Shown here: in pieces, positions 33,345-44,742 of the stretch | Layout: the number at the start of each line of letters is the position of its first letter | Position numbering within the stretch: position 1 is the first letter of the stretch | Origin: Escallonia rubra | Lineage: Eukaryota; Streptophyta; Magnoliopsida; Escalloniales; Escalloniaceae | Assembly: GCA_033065855.1 (NCBI GenBank) | Contig: JAVXUO010000724.1 | Span: 90,101-154,100, forward strand | Reading direction: 5' to 3' | DNA length: 64,000 bases | The notes under the pieces: model-generated | Databases searched by the model: none | What the model saw: the letters and a program-made list of their open reading frames with translations, nothing else | Told to the model about the DNA's origin: nothing | Translations under genes and position numbers: made by a program

Positions 33345-36300
33345 TCAGTCCAAATTTGCAATAACAGCATCCACAACTTCTTGTGTCGTACTCGTCCCGC
33401 CAAGATCTTTTGTCATGAACTTTCCCTCTGAGATAACTCGCTTCACCGCAGTTTCCAGTCGATCAGCAAAAGAAGGAAACTGAAGATGTCTCAACATCAT
33501 GGCTGAGGAGAGAAGCAAAGCCACTGGATTTGCCTTCTTTTGCTCTACTAATTTCTGATTTCCAACATTTCCCGCTGAAGCACCTTGCTCAAAAATTGCA
33601 TGATCAGCCCCCACATTCCCTGAAGTCACCAGAACCTTATCAGGCCCTTGCACTTGACTAAAATATCACTTTATCAAGTCCATGTCAAAAAGGATCCTAG
33701 GTTTTTCGAGGTAAAAACTAGATGTAACCTCAGAACATTTTGGTCTGAGACTTGAGTGTAGAGATGGGACCCCAGCTAGGTTTGATGAACATTTTAGTCT
33801 GGTTTCCTTCCACCCATACGCATTTATTTGAAGCAGGAAGAGAGGGTTTGTGTGTGTGTGGGGGGGGGGGGCTAAAAGTTTCATAGGATACCTCCTGGCA
33901 TGACGCCGGTGCCTCCAGCAATACCAGCTGCCGTATTTGCCACCAGATTTCCATAGAGGTTAGGAGTGACCTACAAAACATTGATCAGCCTATATCAATT
34001 GCCTGTAGCAAAGACAGTTGACAGAGGAGATGCTTAGTTATATTGACAGCAAGTGATTCATATACTCGAAAGCAACATGCAGCAAAAAACTTCTGTACCT
34101 TTCCTCCCACATTTTCTACTCTTTATTAGGATATTTGCTGTGTCTATACAATTTAAACAAGATGGGCCCAAAATAAACTTCCCATACAGCTCAGAACCCG
34201 CTAAATAGCCACTCTAGTGACTTAAAATGACAAGAGCAAGCATGTAAAGATCCTACTGTCATGTATGAGATTTAAAAGACAGTAACATTGAAAAAAGTAA
34301 TCAGGAGATTCCATCATTAATACATATGCTCTGGCCTGAGTAATTAATTAATCACATACTGAATCTAACAAGATCAAAGTAGTTCCCCATGACTAATAAC
34401 TCCCCACGAGCATGAAAAGAACATAGACAAGTACAAAAATGTTGTGAAAGTTGGTCTCCACGGACTAGAACACAGTGTGTGGATTTGACAAGATCCTCCA
34501 AGCTATGAGAACTTGACATATGAGTAAAAACCCTAACATCTTCACTGATCTTCTGCACTTAGAAAGGCATGAACGTCGAGAAAATATGATACTTGTGTTT
34601 ATGTTTCATACATAGCTCATCTAGCGTCATGGTCCACTTCGTAGAGTTCAATGTTCAAGGGAGCCAAAAAAAAATCATAACCACCCTGACCGGCAGATAA
34701 TGCGTGACAGCTACTTAGAGAAGAGATACAGGAAAGACCATACAAATTCTAGAAAGTTTTTGTTCATGGTGACATACCATAACATCAAACTGCTCAGGCT
34801 TAGAAACAAGTTGCATACAGCAATTGTCCACGATGATCTCATTGTACTTGATGCTTGGATAATTGCTAGCAACCTCCCGACAGGATTCTAAAAACAGGCC
34901 ATCAGCAAGTTTCATGATGTTGGCTTTGTGCACAGCTGTTACTGTCTTCCGGTTATTCAGGTAAGCATACTCAAATGCATATTTTGCAACACGTTCGGAG
35001 CAGAACTTCGTTATCACCTAGCAAAGTGGCTTAATGAGAAACAAACTTATTGAGTTTGAATATATGAAAAGCTTTTGAAACATTGATGACATAAATTATT
35101 TGTAGCGTAGCTTAATAGATGGGCAATTAACATAACCACGTCTGGACAAAAGTTATCCAGCAAAGTAAAACTAAACAGGGCTTATTAAGAAGAAACATAC
35201 AAATCAGGATATGCAGCATAGTGAACTAATGGGTGAACAGTGAACATTACTACATCGGAAGAAAAGTTATCCGTCATGACTAAACGCAAACGGGGCTTTA
35301 GTAAGAACCACAACTACGAACCATTTCTTAGCACCACCCACATTCTAATTTTGTACAGGATAAATGCACCACATAGCTAAACAACTTTGACGCTAGCCCC
35401 CCAGGACCTACCACTTTCAAGTATGTACTCAATCGGGGAGAGTATTACTGGTGGAAGTGTGGAACTAGTAGTGCCCTTTGATTCAACCCTGCTGCTAAAA
35501 CCGCAACCAACTGAAATCTCGCATATTATGCTTTTGGTACACATCCACGTTCCCATGGGCTATGATAGATATCAGCATAGACAGCAAACAACGAAGCTTT
35601 CCCGAACGGAATGCCTTGCCTAATGGGAGGAATGGTGCCAGCAGCGTACTTTTTGTTTGAGGCTTGTTCTTCAAAAGAACAATAGGGTTTAACTTTGAAT
35701 GGGGATAGAATCGATTAAATTTTCCAAAGGCCTGATCATGCGTGTTGGGTATTAGTCTTGTTCCTCTGTTCATGAAACTGTAAATGGGGATAGAATGTAA
35801 CAAAGGGATTTCCAGAAGTAAGTGCTAAAAAGAGTGGAAACATGTGATGAACTCTTAAATCTCACTATACTCCTATTACATCATTATTAACCAAAACACG
35901 GAAAATCAAGCCCAGTGAAAGAGGGATTTTTAGGAATAAAGGGTGGTGAATCGAGAGGAGTGAGCTAGCTTTGATACAAACGGATAAAGCCCCACCAATA
36001 GAAAAAGAAAGAATACTCTGATCTAGAGAAACAGTCAAAAACTCCGTTGCTCCCCCAAGAAGAAGTTCTCCATGCAGAAAGATGCAACAAGAAGGCAGAT
36101 GGCAGAAAGTGATGCTTGTCCTCAAGAAATAGTAACATTATCTTAAAGATTAACGCAGCCTAACACTATGAATTGCGTTGTGTGAATACACCTAGAACAA
36201 CTGTTCAATTAAGAGACAGAACATTTTCCATATACATTAGATTAACAGATAGAATTACTACAGTAATAACTATCAACATTGCGCTTAATGTTAACACACA

Positions 36301-36928
36301 CAGACCAGCCATCCAATTAAACAAGTAAGCACAACCCAGGAGACAAGAATACACAAACATCAAACATATATCTTGAATTCCACAGCCGAAAATCAACAAC
36401 CGAAAGTACCTTAAGGCTTTCGACAACGCCTGGAACAACCTCGTGCTCGAGCCCGGCGTACTCCCCTTCCGTATTCTCCCTGATCACGACAATGTCAACA
36501 TTCTCATGCCTCGTTGGCAATCCAGGCAGATTGAAGCAGATGACGAGCGAGGCAAACAGATCCAGCTCCTTCCTGAGCTGGACGTTCAACGAGCTCACGC
36601 CGCCGCCGACGGGGGTCATGAGGCCTCCCTTGAGGCACACCTTGTTCTTCTTGATCGAGTCCATCACCTCCGGCGGCACGCTCTTCATCTCGCCGTTGCA
36701 CTCGAACCGCTCGAAGTACACCGGCGCGTGCATTGCATCCATCACCTGCTCGACGGCGCCGGTCACGAGCGGGCCGATCCCGTCGCCGGCAATCAGGGTG
36801 ACGGGGCGCGGGGCGCCGTCACCTGGTCGGGGCATGTAGGTAACGGACCGGGTCGACCCTAACCCTGGCGAAAGCGATGGTGATCGAGCGCATAATTGCT
36901 TGAGGATTGGCAGGGTTCTTCTGGCCAT
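33345..36928 (-). CDS. IDH1: NAD-dependent isocitrate dehydrogenase, regulatory subunit, mitochondrial
   Basis: Four exons on the minus strand: 36928-36410, 35017-34778, 33970-33892 and 33619-33345 (370 aa, the usual family length). The N-terminus [20 protein letters not shown] is basic and Ser-rich, fitting mitochondrial import. Then come [92 protein letters not shown] and the end [18 protein letters not shown]. The enzyme oxidises isocitrate to 2-oxoglutarate with NAD in the TCA cycle. Regulatory subunits pair with a catalytic subunit and carry changes in the active-site residues. LIAGDGIG replaces the commoner LIPGDGIG, a small oddity. Exon 1 is strikingly GC-rich against the AT-rich introns. 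The gene converges on the DTX45-like gene. Confidence 0.95.
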
Positions 36929-38080
36929 TGAGGAAGCAGATATTGATTCGGCGGTGAAATTACGTTTGGCAGTTCCGTAAGACGAATACGACGGGGCAGG
37001 TCCAGACTCAAAGACTCCATGAAAGAGCGGGTAACCAGAAGTATATATTACCGATTACTCCCATGGTCTTCGCCTTTTTGCCTCTTCAAGTTTTGATTAT
37101 TCCATTTTATTTTGACCACTGCGCTGTCCAACCATTTTGCCTTTTCGACCAACTTGAACCTTTTGAGAAGAGAAGCCTTAAATGAAAACAGAATGAGATG
37201 CCAACCCACTCTAATGATAATTAAGATTTGTTATTACAAATATTGTTTAGTTACACTTTTTTTTGCCGTTTCAAAATTTTATCTTACGCAAGAAGAAGAC
37301 CTAATCAATATCTTTCAAATATAATGGTGTGACTTGAAATGGTCAAAACCTGATGTAATCTAAATTAAATCAAATTTATAGATGTTTTGTAAACATACAA
37401 AACTGATTAAATAAACCTTTCAAGATCTAAAAAACTAATTGAATCGTAATTTAAGAAAGCGACAGTTGAGATTGTTCCTTTTTTCATATTTAAGTTTGAC
37501 CATGTAAGTACCATAATATTTTTATTAATTACGGAGCCTTTGACATTTTTTATTTGAACACTAACTTTTTTGTCATTTTGTCATATTGAAATTGTTTTAT
37601 TAATTTTTTTTCCCCAAACACCATTCATGGCTTAAAGCTATTTATGCTTTAAAGAAAAAACAAAAAACTTGAAGTTAATTTGGAAAGTTGATTAAGATCT
37701 AATATGAAATTAATTTTTCAGAACCAATTCCGAACGGTTCTAAGACAGTACAAAAATTTTAATTTAATATTAAGCATAAATACGTAGAAACAAGTAGTAT
37801 AAATACGTAGTGTAAGTGTTTGTACGCCGGTATATTTGATAGTAATTAATAACACCAGAAGACTTTTTCTAAAAGGAGTACTACTGGTTATAAACCTTGG
37901 AACAAAGTTTGTTTCCCCAAAAAATAATTAATTACCAAAGAATGTGAATTTGTTGGATATTAAGTATAAGAGGAGCGACACTATCTTCTCCTTCGTTCCT
38001 TCCTTTATCTACTTAACGGTAAACGTACGCCATTTTTTCATTTTAGGAGGATCTTTTTGGCTATTTATGGTAAGTGTGAA
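36929..38080. other. Intergenic, promoter side of IDH, no gene
   Basis: AT-rich spacer upstream of the minus-strand IDH gene and beyond. Nothing recognisable apart from AT-rich simple sequence. Confidence 0.4.
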
Positions 38081-38099
38081 AATGTTAATATAAGGCTGT

Positions 38100-40060
38100 T
38101 AAAATGAAAGACTCTTGAGGAGGTGTTAAATATGAGCAGACATTAGGATAAAAAAACCATATACATAGAGAGTATATGTATGTGGAGTAATTCGACAGTC
38201 GCAAATAACAAAAAAATAAGTAAAAGAACAAGACAGGTAGACCATCATCTTGACAAGGCGATGTCAGGGGGCAGGCTATAACACCATCCTGAACCAAACC
38301 TATCAAGAGCAAGAAGCTGGAACAGTCGAAAGTAGGACATTTTTGGTTGTTGTTGTGGTGGTGGTTGTTAGTATTACTATAAATAAATAAATAAATGGCC
38401 AAGAAACTGGGCCTGAAACCCGAAGAACACACAATGTGTGCACAAAAACCCACCCCACCCCAATCCAACACAACCACATGGCTTAAATAGTACCTACATC
38501 TGTTCCCCGATAAGAAGTAAATAGCAATATATTCAGAAAGACTCGCCAGCCTTTGGGGAAATTAAATCCTCGTTAAGCCAGAAAAGGAGGTGACAAAACC
38601 CGGAAACGAGTTGTCCCAATCTCGCTGTTGCATCCTCATAAAAACCTCCTATTCCTTTCTTTTGAGTGTGTCCAGAATAAGCAGCAGAGCCCTGGGAACA
38701 TGGAAACGATTGTACCAAGCGCCAGTCCGTCCTACAGTCCCTGGGAACCCGAACTCCTCTCCACCCCCAACATCAATTACAGCCTTACAGGCACTGATCC
38801 AGGCACAATTGCATCCCCGTAATAGCAAACAGGCTGGACAATGAAGACGTGAACGGTCTACAGATTCTCATTCCATTTACACATAAAACACCAACTATGA
38901 TCAGTCGCCTCCTCCTTAGAGCATCACAAGTCAAAATTGTCCCTACATCTGCCTTCAAAGTGGAGGAATCCACTTTTAGCGCCACCCTTCAAAATGCTCT
39001 TCCAGTGGCAAAAAGCATAACTCTTTTCCTAATATCCTGTAGAAAAACCCGACTGACAATGACCCATATTTGCTGTCCTAATGTCCTTCCACACTTGATT
39101 GCTTGCACCCAGCTAAAGCCCAAAAGGTGTTCAACCCTTTCTAATTCCCAATCATGAAAACTCCGTCTAAATGATAAATTCTACACTTGCCTTCCTCCAA
39201 TCTCCTCAACAGAATCCACTACCCTTGCCTCACTGTACACTACCACTCGAAAGAGATTGGGGATATCCAACAAAAAACGGCTCCTCACCACACCACAAGG
39301 CAGTCCAAGATCTTACCTTTGTTTAGCCATGGTACCAATCCATAAGGATGTCCCCATCCCTGAAACCATTAGCTGTCTCGATAGGGTTCCTTCTTCCTTG
39401 GCAAATCGCCACAAGCATCTAGCCCACAATGCTCGATGGAAAGCTTTGATGTCAAATAACCCCACTTTTCGAAAAGTTCAACACACCTCAGAACATTTAT
39501 TCCGAGTGATACTTAAACTGCTCTGCATTTGCTTTCCATAAGGAGTCTTTCCTGAGCTTGTCTACTAGACGAACCACAGACACAGCCATAGACAGAACAG
39601 AAAAAGTACATCCATTGGACAAATATTGACTCTTCCATCCAACTAACCTCTTCTGCAACCTTTCCACAGCCAGTTGATTTGAATCAAGAGCCTAAAGTAA
39701 GTCTCATAAAACGTAGTTCACCAAGTTTTACCCTACACTCCAAGATGCTAGCCAACACATCTGCTTTCAAACCTGAAACGGCCTCAAAGCAAACCAGCAC
39801 ACATATCAAACAACGACATTGTCAGCATCTGCACCACTAAAGAGAACAGTGTCATCTGCAAACAAGAGATGTATACTAAGAATGACCAGTGCACCCACAG
39901 AGACACACTCCATAAACACACCACATACTGCACTACTAATCAGCCTACTGAGGCCTTCGATGACAATAAGGAATAAAGAAGACTAGGGTCACCTTGTCTA
40001 ATCCTACAAGAGGAAGAGAAGAAACCCGCTACAATTATACTAGAAAATCAACACACGCAA
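38100..40060 (-). mobile_element. LINE (L1-type) retrotransposon remnant with RT core, degenerate
   Basis: The minus strand reads as the back half of a LINE ORF2. RIRQGDP lies near 40000. After a one-base frameshift come SLFLIVIEGLSRLISS and the catalytic segment LLFADDTVLFSGADADN near 39830-39870. Then come VCFEAVSGLKAD, a decayed WKSQYLSNG stretch and, near 38880-38960, the CDALRRRRLIIVGVLCVNGM region of the zinc-finger-RVT domain. Frameshifts and stops interrupt it throughout. The 3' tail extends to about 38100 and includes an AAAT microsatellite at 38381-38397. The 5' end is lost. This is a dead insertion upstream of IDH and downstream of SLY1. Confidence 0.88.
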
Positions 40061-41287
40061 CTGACACAAGCACGCACCTTTGCTCCAATTTGGGATCTGG
40101 GGAGAACCAAAGACACACGGGAGAGGGGAAATAAAAGCCTGGGTCACAGACGAGAGGGGGAAGCTAAATCAAGCAGGGCGGAGGGGGGACACCCAAACCG
40201 CAATAAACACACAATTCATGGGGTAGGACAATGACGATGTATAAATCACTCTAATTGCCCATAAAGTTGACCCATTTTTTCAATTACATAAGCTGTATCG
40301 CAAGTATGAGTTCATACCCAAGATAATGCCATTGAGGCTATGTGCAGCTGTATACTTTTCACCCAGTCATCGCCAATCCAACTACACTATCCACACAGCA
40401 TTTATCAACAGCCCAACCACTGATAACCCAGATTAAAAGTGACTCTCATCAGGATCCACACTTGTACTTAAGTATCGTAACATCCCAATCTACATTAAAG
40501 GGGATTGTTAACATACCGATGTACATTAAAGAATATTGTTATACCATGGTTGGCAAAGAACATGAAAATCCACATAAAGAAGATTGACCACTTCATCCTC
40601 CAAGTAAATAATTTCATCCCACATGGAGGAGAGCGTATAATATAATCAGATAAGTCAGAAACCTATGGGCAAAAACATGGACAAAGGAGTTCCCAAGTAT
40701 CCATATAAACAATATCAAACTGCAATGGTCTAACTATAGAGGCACAAAAGATATTCACTCTTTTTCCTTCTTCTTTTCGGGTTCTTTGGATAGGTCAGTT
40801 GATAATGAAGACACCTATATTAAGGACAAGAAAACATCAATGTACATAGATACTTCATTCTTTCTAATATCATGCAAAAATGTAGGTTGTCTCAAGGTCT
40901 GATATAATGATAGGAAAAGAAAAAAAAAAAAAAAAATCAAGATTCAACTACCAAATGGAATCCTTAACTATCACCACTCAAGTGTCATAACGAAATTTCA
41001 TTTCTATCCATATACCGCCTAAGGATGACCTCAACTTTTGCTTCTGAAATTATAAATTACACAGAACATTGGATGAACATTGAATATCAAAAAATTAAGA
41101 AAAACAAACATGTGACCAACATTCTTCCATACCCTAAAAGGTCTCTGTGGACTCGAGATCAAGAAGACAAAAACCTGGTCAGTTCGTTATCATACTTTAC
41201 CAGCTTCACGTGTAGAAATGAGTTGTGCATGGCTATCCATAAGAGTACCACCAGCAGTATGCTCATAGAGCAGATAGAATGCCTGTA
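40061..41287. other. Intergenic, 3' flank of SLY1
   Basis: A purine-rich stretch (40110-40200) and an A-run (40918-40936) in AT-rich DNA. No exon recognised. Confidence 0.4.
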
Positions 41288-43243
41288 CTAGGGGGCCGGA
41301 GCAGCAACGGTACCGCCTAATCCCATCTTTTGTCCCAGAAGTGCAAGCTGCTCTACAAATTCCCCTCCAGTAAGAATTTCAGTTGTTCCATATATAATAT
41401 GCTTAACCGGCTGCTGACGGTGAGCTAGCTCTTGCAAGCTTCCATACTCCACATAATTACCACCACCAACCATAAACACAATAGCCTCTTTGAATGGTCC
41501 TTTCAGATGGCTGCTACTCGATCCAGAACTTGATTTGGGAGCACGTGGATCAAACACCAGGTAAGACTCTATTTCAGGATTTGGTTTCCCTTCCATCAAG
41601 GCTTCTACTGTCCTTGACAGTGCCAGTTGATGATCACTAGACAACAAGTTCTTCACACCAGCAGTTACAGCACTAATAGACTGCCCATAGAGCTTCTCAG
41701 CCCAGTCAACAATATTGCTTCTGCTAGCAGAGTTTGCTGATGCTAACGAAACATTCAGCGCCTTGATCTTTTTCACATACTGGAATGCACTAGTATCAAC
41801 CTCAGACTCCCTCAGTGCTGTTTCAACCATATCCACTTCCGACTGAGGGAGACTTTCAGTAGAGATAAGATACATGATTGCAAACCGCAGCTTATCCATC
41901 TTAGTCCCCTTCCCTTTGAGCACACCAAGAAGTTCACCCCGGTCAATGCTGCCTCTAATCATCATGTCATTCTCCTTCTTCGCATAAGAATCCAGAGACC
42001 TCTCCTTGATCTCTCCCAACAATACGGTGGCAATATTTGTGTGCTTATCAATCACTTGCTTTCTCTCGGTTAACTCGGGTAGAGAATTCACCGCATTCAT
42101 CAAATGCTTTGTGTTACCAATCAAATCTGTACCCTCAAATTCAGCCCCACCGCTTCCACCAGTCCGCCTGTTCACCTCATCCACGTCTTTCTTATACTTG
42201 TTCAACTGAGTCTCTATCTCCACAGCAACTTCAGGAAACTCCAACAGGCCATTTGCCACCCAAAACGGATCAAGCCTGTCCAGCTCGTACGACTTCATCC
42301 CACCTTTCTCACCCTGCACACTCAATCTATTCAGCCTCAAACCAAGCACGTCGTGAACAAGCGGCCTGTACCTAAAATCATGCTGTATCGCAACCGACAG
42401 CTCGAAATTCCGATCAAACAAACACAAGACCGGTCTCTGAAACGAGCTCGAGAAACTCCCACCCTCGGAAAACAAATTATTCTTTGCCAACAGATGGTCA
42501 CGCAACCGCTGATCCAACAACGACGCGACCATCTCGGCGGGCCCGCCCCGGGGACACCTAATGATCGGGACAACAGCGAGCGTAGCGAGCACGCAGAACA
42601 ATCCACTCACGATCTTCTCGATAATCTCCTCGATTTCGCGATCTCCAGCCGACGGATCATTCAATTGGTAATAACAAGACTTATTAGCAAGCGAGAACAA
42701 GCCATCCTCTAGGGTAACAAACTCCAGGTACTGGTCGTGCACCTTGGAAATGCGACGGATCGAGTCGGAATTGAGCGTGGAGGAGGCGAGATCTTCGAGG
42801 AGCGGGCGGGGGATAGAGGACGAGAAGTTGAGGTGGAAAGAGTCGTAGAGGGACCTGGCGGCGTCGGCGGCGATTCGGTGGAGGTTGGACTGAGTGGGCT
42901 GGACGAAGTAGACGGCAGGGACATCGGCAACGGGCTTGCGGTCCTTGTCGATGAGGAAGAAGAGGGTCACGCCGTGCTTGCGGAGGTCCTTAACGTGGAT
43001 GAGCGGGGAGAGGATGTTCTGGCAGAACCTGTCGTAGATCAGGATCTTGTAGACCTCCTCGTTCGCCGTTCCGGCTGGGTTCACCGGCTGGTTCAGGTTC
43101 AGCAATCGAGTTATGCATTCTGTGTAGTAAGTGATTAACTAGGTCAGATTTCGTGATGCACACGAGCTATATACAATCAAATCGAACAACAGATAGAGAG
43201 AAAGAGAGTTACCGGTCTGTTTTTTACGAAGATTGAGCGCCAT
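41288..43243 (-). CDS. SLY1: SLY1, Sec1/Munc18 protein of ER-Golgi transport
   Basis: Two minus-strand exons: a 31-base first exon 43243-43213 starting ATGGCGCTCAATCTTCG, then 43119-41288, giving 620 aa. The small first exon supplies MALNLRKKQT. Its last base plus the next exon makes TECITRLLNLNQPVNPAG, which the plant family shares, so the internal Met at 43105 is not the true start. Visible family blocks are ILIYDRFCQNILSPL, LRKHGVTLFFLIDKDRKPV, VVPIIRCPRGGPAEMVAS, RPVLCLFDRNFELSVAIQHD and IVFMVGGGNYVEYGSLQELA. SLY1 binds the syntaxin Sed5 (SYP3-type) and guides SNARE assembly for ER-to-Golgi vesicle fusion in the cytosol. The first 400 bp of exon 2 are GC-rich. The gene is head-to-head with the phosphoglycerate-mutase-like gene, 1.5 kb away. 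Confidence 0.95.
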
Positions 43244-43502
43244 TGCTGGTTCAGAAAACGCTTTCCCTTCTTCGCCAGGTGAGCAGCAGATGTGTGATTT
43301 GGTACAGAGCTTGTGCAGTTTTTTAGTTGCAGAAAAATAACCACAGCACAGCCGTTTGTTGGCGGAGCTTAAGTTTGGTGTCGTCGCTAAAAATACTACA
43401 AGCGTCCTTTTCTATTAATTAAAAAGTTTGTCTTTTTTCTTCTTATCCGGTAAATAATTTGGGATTGTATAAAGTAATGCATTTTGTTCATAAATCACTA
43501 AT

Positions 43503-44252
43503 ACCTTGTTTGCGAGTTTTTTTTTAGGAGATAAAGGGAAGAAAAAAAAAGGAAAGTGGCTACTTTCTTCCATTTTCTTTAGTTTGTGAGTTTTTTTAAG
43601 AAGAAAAAGGGTATGAAAGTTTGAGGTTCTTTTGTCTCTAAATCTTTACTCTCAAAATTGAGAAGAAACGGAAAGAAAGAAAATTCTCATAAATAATATT
43701 TTAATAATTTCCATATTACCCTTGAGACAATGAAGACTAAATTTTGAATGACTTCCAGGTTTTAAGGTTTCTTATGGAAGCTTATCACTTTATTTACAAT
43801 TAAGTGATTGTTTTGGATGTTAGTTGACACAAAGCTGATTTTTTGGCTTGTGGTGTGACATTAATTAGATTTAGATGTTGAGATACTTATCGTGAACTCA
43901 TAACTATTTTTTTTTACATGATAAAATTAATCAACTATGTAAGGCCTATGACATTAGTATGCTATGTATTTTGTATGATTTATCGATAACTCAATTGTGT
44001 CACCAAGAAAATCATGTTTATAAATCAAAAAACAAAATCATGTTTTTTTAGGATCATACATTCATAATCTTTGTTAGAATTATCACAATGTAATATAAGG
44101 GTATATACGTAATCATATGTCTTTTCTGCTGAACTCACAAACAAGAGAAAATAATGATATTTTCTTTTATCTCTTAAACTCACAAACAAATAATTGTCTT
44201 CCCTTCTCTTCCTTTCTTTTCTTTTCACTCGTTTCAAAACTCGCAAACAAAC
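43503..44252. mobile_element. MITE-like inverted-repeat element between SLY1 and PGM-like gene
   Basis: The left end CTTGTTTGCGAGTTTTTTTT pairs with the right end read in reverse, AGTTTGTTTGCGAGTTTTG. Inside, TAGTTTGTGAGTTTTTTTA (about 43580) is mirrored by CTCTTAAACTCACAAACAA (about 44170). No coding capacity. The flanks (CTAATAC and TATAAGA) give no clear target duplication, so the superfamily is open; hAT-type is likely. It fills half of the promoter space shared by the two divergent genes. Confidence 0.7.
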
Positions 44253-44742
44253 TATAAGAATTCGAGTAAAAAAATGTTCCGAAATAATTTTTATTGATAG
44301 ATAGTAAAAAGAAAATTGAATGGTCTCAGATTAATGACCCTAATTTTTTAAAAACCATTAAATATATATATTTTTTATTTCGGTTATCGCATCACGCCTT
44401 TGTCGAATGGTCAAGACCAGACCATGTAATATTTATTTATCTTAATGATCATAAATGCTGAACCATATTATTGCGTTTCTTTGGAAATTTTGATGAGTTT
44501 CAAGTTGGAAGAGGTACATAAAATTTACAAATGTCGCTACAAAGCTATTCGAGGTGAAGTTTGTTTATACCTTTACCGACCATTATAGTACTTGTCGCCA
44601 GAAAATCTCTTTGACGAACAAAACATGATGGGGGGAGCTCACCCATCTATCGGAGAGGCTAGTAGAGAGGGGAGGAGAGGTGGCATTTTGATAATTGATT
44701 CAAGAAGAGTGGTGGGTTCATCCGTCTTGTTGCGGATTCCTA

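Noticed and set aside
36443..36862. Plus-strand 139-codon frame over IDH exon 1
   Set aside because: Shadow of the GC-rich IDH exon on the other strand.
42337..43138. Plus-strand and other frames over SLY1 exon 2
   Set aside because: Shadows of the SLY1 coding frame caused by GC-rich sequence.
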